Below are positions 55,181 through 64,000 of a stretch of 64,000 bases of DNA, piece after piece. Origin of the DNA: Siphonodentalium dalli (Eukaryota; Mollusca; Scaphopoda; Gadilida; Siphonodentaliidae); NCBI GenBank assembly GCA_032622095.1, contig CP136068.1:155955151-156019150 (forward strand), read 5' to 3'. The notes under the pieces are model-generated. The model searched no databases. It saw only the letters and a list, made by a program, of their open reading frames with translations, and was not told the DNA's origin. Each line of letters starts with the position of its first letter. Within the stretch, counting starts at the first letter, position 1. The position numbers were made by a program, and so were the translations under genes.

Positions 55181-55689
55181 TAAAAACCAGAGACTGACAT
55201 CAGCTATAAATAATTTGGAATCATGGATTTGTTAAAAAAAAATGGAGAAAAGGATCTAAATCTATATATTATATCACACAGTACGTATCCTAGTGTTTAT
55301 AATCAGGGTTTCCTCGAGGGTTAGAATGGAGAGTCCATATAACCTAGGATAGGATGGGACGAACATGGTTTGGCCTTCGCATGCAAATTTTGAAATTCCA
55401 TACTAAAAAAAAAAAGTTTTCTTGCACCAGAGAATAGTGCTGGGCGGATCAAAATTCCAGTCAGCATGCATAAAACTGCACTTATATTAATAACATGTAA
55501 TAACATCATGCATATCTGACACACGTTTCAGTTCATAATACTTATAATTTATGTGGTACTCACTCTTTAAATTATTTCTGACATCCGCAGGTATGGCAGT
55601 TGTTGCAGCATGGTGATGGCTGTTAACAACTGCACTTTGGTTTCCCAATGCACAATATTAACTACGGTCAAATAGATGATGAATGAAAT
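55181..55689. other. No feature recognised
   Basis: No exon or repeat match was found. Confidence 0.35.
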
Positions 55690-57260
55690 TCAACTAAAAA
55701 TTGATAACTAAGAGTTAAGTAACTCAGGTTAAGTAAAAGAAATACTGGATAAACTTGATTTCTGAACTCAATGAAAGACATTGTGATACATCCGTATACC
55801 CAATATGAATAGAGTTGGCTGATATTTGTTCTAATTATCGCACTAATGTTCATAAAATTGCTTAAAATAGACAAACTAAGAGCCATCACTCAGGTAAAAT
55901 AAATCGGACAAACCTGGTTTCGTACTCGATCCAGATATTGTTGTGAAAGGTCCAAATATGAATGTAAACGGTTGTTATTTGTTCAAGTTTCTGTGTAAAC
56001 AGTCATAAAATTGCTAAAAACAGACAAACTAAGGGCATAACTCAGGAAAAAGGACTGGACGAATCACGTTCGAGATATTTTTGTGAAAGATCCTTATACC
56101 AAATATGAATGAAATTGGTTGACGTTTGTTCAATTTATAGCGCTATCAGACATAAATTTTCATAAAATAAAAAAAAATCTGCAAACTAAGAACAGTAACA
56201 AGATAAGGTAAAAAACAAGCGATTCACATCGAAGATGTCTGGACAAGTTTTTTTGCCCATAACAATCTGAATGAGAATCACTAAAAATGGACGAAGAAAA
56301 AAAAACCATCACTCAGAACTAAGGGCATTAACTCAGGTAACAAAAATTGGACAAACCAGGTTTTTGAACTCAATCAAGATATTGGTGTGGAAGATCCATA
56401 TACCCAATATGAATGTAATCAGTGGTTTTCGTACTCGATCGAGATATAGTGGTAAAAGGTCCACATATCAAATATGAATGTAATCAGTTGACATTTATTC
56501 AAGTTTTTGTGTCAATGGAGAACATAAAATTGCTAAAAATAGACAAATTAAGGGTAAAAATAAGCGAACAAACCTGGTTTTTGTACTCGATCGAGATATT
56601 GTTGGGAGAGATCCAAATACCAAATATGAAGGAATTTGGTTTACATTTGTTCAAGTTATCATGCTAACGGACATCAAATTGCGAATGATAAAAATCGCTA
56701 ATAATAGACAACTAAGGCCCATATCTCTCGTATAAAAGTTTGAATAAACTTGAGCTAGGTATTGTTGCAGTAGACCCATATACCAAATATAAATCGGTAA
56801 AAAACATTTGCGTTATCGCACCGAGACAACCGCCCGCCCACCTACCAACCTCGCCAAAGTTTATGTCGAGTTTTAGAAAAAATATGACTAAAAATCAGAC
56901 AAACCTGGATTTTTTACTCAATTGAGGTATTGCTATGAAAGATCCATACACCCAACATGAAAGAATATGGTTGAAATTTGTTCAAGTTATAAAATTTGTC
57001 ATAAAATTGCAAAAAAAATAGACAAACTAAGGTATTATTGCCTAATATCAATTAAATCATTTGATGCTTGTTTGAGTTATTGCGTTAACGGTCGTGAATG
57101 ATCAAAATAGCTAAAAATAGACAAACTAAGGCCTAAAACTCTCAGTCCAAAGATTGCACGGATCTGGTTTTTTAACTCGAGCTAGATATTATTGCAACAG
57201 ACCCATATACCAAAATATGCCAAACTTTCAAAGCAAAGTAGAGTGTTTGAAAAAATCTTG
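55690..57260. mobile_element. Family K tandem array, about ten units
   Basis: Units of about 140-160 bp with GACAAACTAAGGGCATAACT, CAAACCTGGTTTTYGTACTC and ATATACCAAATATGAATG; a head-like AACAAGCGATTCACATCGAA at 56215 and 3'-end-like ACCGCCCGCCCACC..ATGTCGAGTTTTAGAAAAA at 56828 show that at least two elements are merged here. Confidence 0.7.
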
Positions 57261-57432
57261 ACCAAAAAGAATACCTGAAAATCTTATTCGTGTCTGGAAA
57301 TAAGAAATATTTCATTTTCATTTTTTTTCAAAATTTGATTTTTCTTTCCAGACACTCATGAGATATTTTGGTATTCAAACAAAAACTGGAGTTATTCTCT
57401 ATATATGTATATTTAGCACCAAGATCAGTAGC

Positions 57433-57581
57433 AAGCCTTGAAATAGGGTGTCTGTCATTTGCAGAATGAGGTGCCCAGAGGGTGAATTTGGTGATGCTAG
57501 CCCACTATGCGGGGTAGCATCAATAAATTCACCCTCTGGGAACCTCATTCTGCAAATGACAGACACCCTATTTCAAGGCTT
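57433..57581. mobile_element. Hairpin MITE family D with 10-bp target duplication
   Basis: Near-perfect palindrome from AAGCCTTGAAATAGGGTGTC to GACACCCTATTTCAAGGCTT. GATCAGTAGC flanks both ends (57423-57432 and 57582-57591). A 9-11 bp duplication with long inverted repeats is the Mutator-like (MULE) pattern. The interior is the AGAATGAGGT..GAGGGTGAATTTGG module. Confidence 0.88.
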
Positions 57582-57724
57582 GATCAGTAGCTCATGCCAT
57601 GAATCTCTAATCTGGTTAGGCCCGTAGAGATCATATTCCACACTTTACATGTTAAACAAATAACACAGGAAATATCTATCTTTGCTAATATCTCTTCCTC
57701 AATAATATATTTCACAGCAGGGTA

Positions 57725-57918
57725 CAGTAATGCCCTAAGTAATCGACCCCTCAACCACAGCAGAATTATGGGTAACGTTTCAGGATTTAGTCAGAAATAT
57801 GGCTTGTTGCCATTCATCAGAAAGCTCTCACTTGATAGTATGAAAGCTCTCACTGAGATTACAGTATATAGCCATAATTCTGCTGTGGTTAAGGGGTCAA
57901 TTACTTAGGGCATTACTG
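57725..57918. mobile_element. MITE family A, copy 10
   Basis: TA-flanked; left arm normal, the middle rearranged (AAAGCTCTCACTTGATAGTA and a second AAAGCTCTCACTGAG), right arm from ATAATTCTGCTGTGG. Confidence 0.85.
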
Positions 57919-58117
57919 TATGTCACCAACTCCAGATTGGATGATATAGGTGACTTTTCTGAGCCAAATTTTGCAATAAACGTTTAATTGATTACTGGGA
58001 TAAATTCCATGATTGTAAGCGACGGAAAGCAAAATTGGTTCACAAAAGCCACATGAATCATGAAATCTTGAGCTTGGACCTTTACATATTGTGAAATACT
58101 AATGCTTTCATGACAGG

Positions 58118-58262
58118 AGTCAAGCTAAGGTAAATATTGTTAGGCCAATGTATTCTCTTATATACATGAGGCTCCCTATGGGATAGTCGCATATATAACA
58201 GAATGCATTGGCACATCGTTTTTCAAAAATTTCATGAAGCTCCAGTCATGGAAGTATTAAGG
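58118..58262. mobile_element. MITE, end type iv (partial)
   Basis: One diverged core palindrome (58140-58214), then TTCATGAAGCTCCAGTCATG and GAAGTATTAAGG at the right end where TTAA would be expected (TTAA at 58257-58260 with the GGG lost). Confidence 0.6.
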
Positions 58263-58534
58263 AACAGGTACTAACTAAGGCGACACCAATTTTTAAGTCT
58301 GGTTTACTTACACCGCCGACAACTGTTTTTCCATTCCATGAAAAAAAAAAAATTGTTTTAAAAATATATATATTTTTTTACGTACCGGATTTAAACATGT
58401 CCGGTGCCGGTTGCGAGTTTTACTTTTTAATTGTTTTAGAGTCAGGGGAGTTAATTCAGTACTTCCGTTGTTTCTGTTTCTGTATGTTACGTCGTAGGAA
58501 CCAGTTCTGGCGTGTTACGACGGGTGTGGAGGCG
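58263..58534 (-). other. 3' flank of the LINE fragment
   Basis: Downstream of the minus-strand ORF: unassigned, with A/T homopolymer runs near 58340-58380. Confidence 0.4.
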
Positions 58535-59494
58535 CTAGATGTTTTCCTGTAGATACTCCTGGAATGATGTTGTAGAGTCCAGGCTATTTAAGAATTTCCC
58601 GTCCAGCTGGTTCCAGTCTATCTTTGATCTAATAAACACTGAATGTTTGTATTCTTCTGTGTTTATTGTTTGCGGGAGATCGAAGCATCTTTCATGGTTT
58701 CGTATGAGATGCTGAGGGAATTTGGATGTTTCGTATCCCTCCAACTGTTTGTTTTTCTTGCGAACTCGTTTTATAGAGTAGTTAGCATATTTGTGGGGGG
58801 GAATGGCTGGGAAGGCCCCGTCCACTACTTTGTGCAAGAATGTCAGCCTGTTGGTTTTCCTCCTGGTCTCGAGTGGTCGTGGTTGGAATTTTAGGTCAGT
58901 TAGCATGTTTGTGACCACACCCTCAAATCTGCTTCTATAGTCTTTTTTGATGAAACGAGCTGCTCTTCTTTGGATTTTCTCAAGTTTATCGATGTTTCGT
59001 TTTTCGTATGGGTCCCATATTATATCTGCATATTCCAGGGTTGATCTTACTAGCAATATATAAATTAGCTTGCGTAGATCTTCTGAGCAATGCTTAAGGT
59101 TTCGTTGGACGAAGCTAAGCGTGTACGATGCTTTCCTCGAGATATTATTGATCTGGGAACTCCAATCCATATTATTTGTGAGTGTCACTCCGAGGTACGG
59201 ATGTTCGTTGACCTCTGCGAGTACATCATTGTTTAGTGTGTAGTAATAATTGGATTTTGTCTTGATTGATAGGATATGACATTTCTTGGTGTCTTTGTCT
59301 GCTGCAGATGATTTGTATTTTAGCATTTCTGTTGTGAAACCTGACGGAATTGTTGTGTCCAAAAGGTTAGAGAAGTTGTTTATCGGTGGCAAAATATCGC
59401 AATTGTTCGCAAGTATTAGTGACATATTTGTTGTGTCATAAGTGACAGCAAAAAGTTCTGTTGATGGCACTGGACACGATGTCGACGGCAGCAC
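58535..59494 (-). CDS. C-terminal part of a non-LTR reverse transcriptase
   Basis: 319-codon uninterrupted ORF. From about residue 88 it has the classic order of the region after the catalytic site in Jockey/CR1-type LINE reverse transcriptases: KKCHILSIKTK, YLGVTLTNNMDWSSQI, FVQRNLKHCSEDLR, LEYADIIWDPYEKRNIDKLE, IQRRAARFI, then the C-terminal extension ending SFQEYLQENI. The catalytic YxDD core is absent. The first 80 residues (MLPSTSCPVPSTELFAVTYD) do not look like reverse transcriptase. Likely 5'-truncated or joined to other sequence, so not able to move alone. Confidence 0.85.
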   Translation of the reverse strand: MLPSTSCPVPSTELFAVTYDTTNMSLILANNCDILPPINNFSNLLDTTIPSGFTTEMLKYKSSAADKDTKKCHILSIKTKSNYYYTLNNDVLAEVNEHPYLGVTLTNNMDWSSQINNISRKASYTLSFVQRNLKHCSEDLRKLIYILLVRSTLEYADIIWDPYEKRNIDKLEKIQRRAARFIKKDYRSRFEGVVTNMLTDLKFQPRPLETRRKTNRLTFLHKVVDGAFPAIPPHKYANYSIKRVRKKNKQLEGYETSKFPQHLIRNHERCFDLPQTINTEEYKHSVFIRSKIDWNQLDGKFLNSLDSTTSFQEYLQENI

Positions 59495-59509
59495 ACCGAT
59501 TAATTAAGG

Positions 59510-60536
59510 TTTTGGCCAGATTTCAACTGCAAATATATCGTAATTCACATTACGGAAGCCGACCAGATTATCAACAAACCAGAAACTACAAATGATGTTT
59601 TCAAAATATTGATGAAATCAATGAACAGGGAAGTTTATCCTGAAATGACTGAGTCGGCAAGAGGGAGGGCTGATATAAAATTAGAAATTGATTTAAATTC
59701 TTAATAGAACTGTTCATTTCCAAAAAGTTCATTTTCACAGTGGACAATGTTAATTCTGTTGGCAATTCTACGGACAAACACTGTCGAAAACGACATTACA
59801 TTTTTCAGATAATGAAGTTTCCATTATCCGAAAGCAGGACATGTGGGTATTGTTCCATTAATCCTCAAAGAATCCCAGAGGAGTAATTCAATTTCAAAAA
59901 GTAAAATTTTGTGCCCGATCCAACACTTTCCGAAGACGGAAGTTCTTATCTTTCATTCGACGAAGTGTATGGGAAAGTAACCGATGATCTCAAGTCAAGA
60001 GGCCATCTCAGATAAAAGTGACGACATCTTCAAAAGCGGACTCCGCGAATAGCCAACTGTTGACATCCAACAAAGTTCGCGATGTTATTAACTGCATAGA
60101 ATGTAACAAGCAGATATGTGTGTACACGAACATAAAACTAAAACCAGATGAATAAAAAGCGCTTAAAGTTGTGAAAGAAAATGACATGTACACATGTGGC
60201 GCTACTCTATTCCATGGATCAGATTCACTTATGGAAACGGTTATAGTTCGGGAATCGATTACATGCAATTTGAAGCAAATTGTCTATGGAAACAGCCTAT
60301 TATGGTAGCAAACCTAAAAAAAAAAGTGAACCTGTATGCTTTGAATTGCTTTCATTGCGGTGTATCCAAAACTTTGCCATTGATGACGAAATTCAATGGT
60401 ACCAGGCACAGTCACAACAGTCAGACCCGGCCATTTGTGTAAAATGTGAAGATGCCGGTCTTGAGATTGTCGTCCGTGGCAAGAAGAATGTAAAAAAAAC
60501 TGAGAACAAAATGAATGTGACATTAAACCCTTGACA
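59510..60536 (+). pseudogene. Decayed Cys-rich protein of an element or gene family
   Basis: Coding pieces in different frames, broken by stops and frameshifts: 59510-59701 (KYIVIHITEADQIINKPE), about 59912-60014 (DPTLSEDGSSYLSFDEVYGK), 60018-60300 (VRDVINCIECNKQICVYT, then YTCGATLF and ITCN), and 60339-60536 (CFHCG in one frame, AICVKCEDAGLEIVVRGKK in another). The spacing C-x2-C..CG..C..C-x2-C..C-x2-C suggests zinc ribbons. I recall similar uncharacterised invertebrate proteins but cannot name the family. It lies divergently beside the LINE fragment. Confidence 0.5.
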
Positions 60537-60610
60537 GTCCTCTTGCCATGGATGAAAATTTTCAATGACGGTGTCGTTGATGTCATTTTGGTGTCATTGA
60601 ATGTCATCAT

Positions 60611-60745
60611 CATGTTGGAAATTAGTGCTTCTAGTCAAATGTAGGACATCACTGCTATATATATTGCTTCTGTAGGAAATCAGTGATATATTGCTTCTAG
60701 TCAAATGTAGGAAGTTAGTGATATATTGCTTCCAGTCATACATTT
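60611..60745. repeat. Short tandem repeat, three diverged units
   Basis: TAGTGATATATTGCTTCTAG then TCAAATGTAGGA, repeated at about 60625, 60683 and 60718. Confidence 0.7.
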
Positions 60746-61091
60746 TGTAGTCAGGCATATGTCAATTGAATTTCAAAAATCCTAGCTTTTAGCCAAGTAT
60801 GAATGTCAACTATTATTCCTCATGCTTATCACTAGTATACAGGTACCTATAACAATTGTCCCACCATCGCACAGTGAAAAATACAGCACATATACAGACA
60901 TATATATGTACATGTACAATATTTTTTAATTTCCGGTGGTGGGACATTTTCTACAGGCACATGTTTACTAGTATTAAGCTTGGGGAATAATAGTTCAACG
61001 TTACTCAGCTAAAAGGTAGGGTTTTTAAATTATATTCGCATATGCCTGGCTAGACAATTTGTGGCTTGGAACAGTATATCACTAATTTCCT

Positions 61092-61207
61092 AATAATACA
61101 TGTCTCTACTTTTATTTATTTTATGACAAGAAATGTCTGTTTATTTTATATTAATACAGGTCTCTATTTCCATTTATTTTAAGACAAGAAATGTCTGTTT
61201 ATTTTAA
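61092..61207. repeat. Tandem pair of about 62 bp
   Basis: AATACATGTCTCTACTTTTA..GACAAGAAATGTCTGTTTAT occurs twice with a few differences. Confidence 0.8.
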
Positions 61208-61548
61208 ATTTGAATATTAAAAACACATATTAAATTCATATTTATATAATTATTGTGAAATTCAGGTACAATTCCACAATTTAACCAATATACTGGGGTA
61301 CTGGGGTGAGAGAATTTTTTTCCCCCTCCTGCATCTACTTTTTTCCCTCCACATGTTCGTAAATCAGACTTAAAATTGGTGGCGCCTAAGAAATATAATT
61401 ACTAGTAACTGCATTGTTTTTAACTGATATACAGTTTCCTATCGGAACAACAGTTCCTATGTTTTGTACTATGGATGTAGTCAAGATTATAGATTCATAG
61501 CCTGATCCATCAGATAAGTAACTCCAGATGAGAGGTGTTGAAATAGTG

Positions 61549-63815
61549 TGTCTGTCATTTGCAGAATGAGATCCCCACAGGGTGAATTTAGTGATGCTAC
61601 CCCACACAGCCAGCTAGCATAATCAAATTCACCCTCTGGGGGCCTTATTCTCCTTTAAGGACTCCAAGAAGTTGAGGCCATAGCAGAATGAGGTTCCCAG
61701 AGGGAGAATTTGGTGATGTTAGCCAACATGGCATGATAGCATCACTTATTCACCCTCTGTGTTGTAAAATATAGAGATCCGGGGGGGCTGGGAACACCAC
61801 AGAATACAAGGGTAAACCTGTCTTCGGTAACATGGACAAAGGTGATCATTATCTAGGTACACATTCCGAAGCGCCACTTGGACAATTCCATAGTCAGTAA
61901 AATTAAAAACAGGAGCATAATAGAGGTATGCCTGGTGTTTTGAAATTTGGAAAATATAGGTATACATATGACAGAGTATGCGTACCAGTATCGTAGAATC
62001 ACGCACTATCATAAATGAACTAGTTATACGTAGAGTATTAAAATATTCTTTAGTTTCATGATTGTCCCATACCGGTAGTTTCAGTAAAAGATGGGAGCGT
62101 GGTACATAGTTAGGTGTTATAAATTTAGAAATTTGGAACGTAAGCATAGGCCGCGAGTTTTCGAAAGGGTTAATTTTGAAATTTATAGTTATGTACATGA
62201 GTAAGCAGTTGTAGAATGTAAGTGTAGGTGTAAGTCTGAAGTAAAATGCTAAATATCACTGGAATCGTCGTCAGTTATGTACCTGGTGATGGAGTGTTTA
62301 AACAACAGACCACCGCTTTTCGAAACTTTTTAACACAAGAAGCTTACGGCCAGGCAGTGTCACTTAACATGTGGTTAAGCCGATCCAGCTAAATAACCGC
62401 TATGTACCACGAACTCATAAAATGGGGGGGAAAAATAATGGAGTACAGATTGCAATTTAGATGATTATATTTTAGCATGAGTGAATAATTGTGTATATAT
62501 TATACACGCGTTCGTTTTACAGCCCCGATGCTGTACGCGATTTTGGTGCACCTTTCGCGCGCGTTCGGAGTTTGAAAATCTACATTGCTTGATATCAGGA
62601 TGCATTTTGCCCAATTTTTCAGCATGGAGGTGTGGTTTGGTAATTTAAACTGCACGGTTCAATCTCTGGTGGCCATAGTAGGTAGGGAGCGTAAGAACCG
62701 AAACCTAATAATGAAACGTCCTGTATGTGAAGTTCGTTAATATACCAGAGACGCTCGCCTGATGACTCCAATTGCTGGCTATTATTTTCTGATTCCCAAC
62801 ATTTTAAATACCTATTTTCGGCTTGGTCTTAGTAAACATTTTCCAAAGTATATAATTTACGCCTCCTAATGTTATCAAGCTATGCTGACAATCAAACATA
62901 AAAAATATATTATTGTGTAGACTTTACTGTAGCAGTATAATGTTTGCAAACTATACTAAAAACACTTATAAAGAGCGTTCCATTTGCATGCATATGCATT
63001 TTATATACACTTATCTCTATACAATTCATATTAAATGTGGGTAATTTTTTCAGTTTAATCCCTTCATACACTGCTAATGAAATTCGGGGTCCAGCCCTTT
63101 ATATGTAACAGTCCTCAATTAATAATGTTGTTACCCCTTATTAATTGTAAGTGCATTACAATTCGTGCAATTATGTACGATATGAACATAGCTGTGTTAC
63201 ACCACTAAATGTATCATCTGGCAGTACAGCCAATGCATAAGCAATTTTACACTTTTGTTTACAATTAAGAATTTTTCCCGATAGTACAATCAGGGAAGTC
63301 TACTCTATGTGTATGTTTTTACAATAATTCGTGTATAGTAGGCTATCATTTTTGTGGATATTGCTTGGTGTGTGGCCCTCGTGATATTTCTATCCCTATG
63401 ATTTAAACTAGCTGAACGGTTTGACTGGTACGCTGCCGTTCTATACTTATTCTATATTTATTTTGACATTCAAAATTGTCCGTGTGGCGCTTCGGAATGT
63501 GTACCTTGGGTTATTACGCACCTTTGTCCATGTTACCGAAGACAGGTTTACCCCTGTACTCTACGGTGTTCCCAGCCCCCTGGATCTCTATATTGTACAA
63601 CAGATGTTAGCCCACACAGCATTATAGCATCCCTTATTCACCCTCTGTGGACCTCATTCTGCAAATGTGAAGATTATCCTTTACAATTACATAAAAATAA
63701 CATAATTTATAGACGAGGTCCCCAGGCGGTAAATTTGGTGATGCTAGCCTGCCAAGCGGGGTAGCATCACTAAATTCACCCTCTGGGGACCTCATTATGA
63801 CAGATACATTATATT
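61549..63815. mobile_element. 2.3-kb compound foldback element, family D ends
   Basis: Both ends carry AGAATGAGRTCC/GGGGACCTCATT hairpin modules (61560-61650 and 61680-61760 left; 63605-63665 and 63713-63800 right). Longer inverted arms, GATCCGGGGGGGCTGGGAAC..CGAAGCGCCACTTGGACAAT at 61771-61893, match 63478-63598. The interior is AT-rich. Open frames in both arms share VALRNVYL because the arms are copies. No transposase recognised. Confidence 0.7.
61746..62198 (-). CDS. 150-codon ORF overlapping the foldback arm
   Basis: Encodes FKINPFENSRPMLTFQISKF, LLKLPVWDNHETKEY and, in the arm, IVQVALRNVYLDNDHLCPCY. The other arm (63465-63600, +) has RVALRNVYL and then VTEDRFTPVLYGVPSPLDLY in shifted frames, so the arm may be derived from a coding segment. 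No family recognised; could be a broken gene carried by the element. Confidence 0.3.
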   Translation of the reverse strand: MYITINFKINPFENSRPMLTFQISKFITPNYVPRSHLLLKLPVWDNHETKEYFNTLRITSSFMIVRDSTILVRILCHMYTYIFQISKHQAYLYYAPVFNFTDYGIVQVALRNVYLDNDHLCPCYRRQVYPCILWCSQPPRISIFYNTEGE

Positions 63816-63870
63816 CAGACTTGCATGGTGTGTGTGCAGATGAGGCCGATTGATTACGGGGTTACAGAAA

Positions 63871-64000
63871 GATCAAATATTAAACAGACAATACTTTATA
63901 TGTTTACATGTAGCTCCGATCCAGAAAATATTGACAAGAGCGATCAAATATCAAACAGACAATACTTTATGTTTACATGTAGCTCCGATCCAGAAAACAT
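63871..64000. repeat. Tandem duplication at the window edge
   Basis: GATCAAATATTAAACAGACA..ATGTAGCTCCGATCCAGAAA occurs at 63871 and again from 63943. The second copy runs off the window. Confidence 0.85.

Noticed and set aside
1-64000. CRISPR arrays, operons, rRNA
   Set aside because: Direct repeats present are tandem or dispersed eukaryotic types without regular unique spacers; no prokaryotic gene structure or rRNA-like sequence was seen.

Overview
This is a eukaryotic, AT-rich, repeat-dense nuclear window with no bacterial-type gene organisation. Coding sequence is sparse: short exons with AG/GT splice sites and AATAAA signals sit in a sea of transposon debris. Several repeats have the look of bivalve/molluscan genomes (units containing GGGCATAACTC, tandem cores of about 150-170 bp ending in a small hairpin, Helitron-like ends). 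A marine bivalve or related lophotrochozoan is my best guess; this rests on remembered repeat style and not on a search.

Layout. 1-8.6 kb: a terminal exon of an unrecognised gene (3294-3810, +) among palindromic MITEs. 8.7-12.5 kb: a 456-bp triplication and nested foldback elements. 12.5-14.5 kb: a 2-kb DNA transposon with long inverted repeats and a short ORF. 14.6-18.3 kb: MITEs and minisatellites. 18.3-30.0 kb: two copies of a gene segment, copy 1 about 18.27-20.27 kb and copy 2 about 25.36-29.99 kb. It contains an internal exon (18541-18653 and 27034-27150) and two possible last exons in the same splice phase (23696-23892 and 28432-28610). 30.3-32.2 kb: a small gene broken by a hAT-like insertion. 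33-43 kb: repeats, a second hAT-like element, and a long tandem array ending in a Helitron-like terminus. 43-58 kb: hAT remnants (one with a transposase fragment), TTAA MITEs, and architecture-conserved tandem-core elements. 58.5-60.5 kb: the C-terminal part of a LINE reverse transcriptase ORF (minus), back to back with a decayed Cys-rich ORF (plus). 61.5-63.8 kb: a 2.3-kb compound foldback element.

The main repeat families are: (A) a TA-flanked palindromic MITE with ends CAGTAATGC, ten copies; (B) TTAA-flanked, piggyBac-like MITEs in three end types, plus a non-TTAA type, all sharing one palindromic core built on ATGCATTCTCTTATATATGCGAG-like sequence; (D) hairpin modules around AGAATGAGGTCC; (H, I) TA-type foldbacks; (J, L) dispersed repeats; (K) tandem-core elements with a CAAG 5' end and a 3' hairpin; several hAT-like elements with 8-bp target duplications; one Helitron-like end. 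The paralogous segment pair supplies natural empty sites that date and define several insertions.

I found no CRISPR array, rRNA or convincing tRNA, and no complete, intact, recognisable host gene. The most interesting material is the shared core carried by different transposon ends, arm-by-arm co-variation in the palindromic MITEs, the phase logic of the duplicated exon, and the hAT interruption of a gene with a YY1/TISU-like start.
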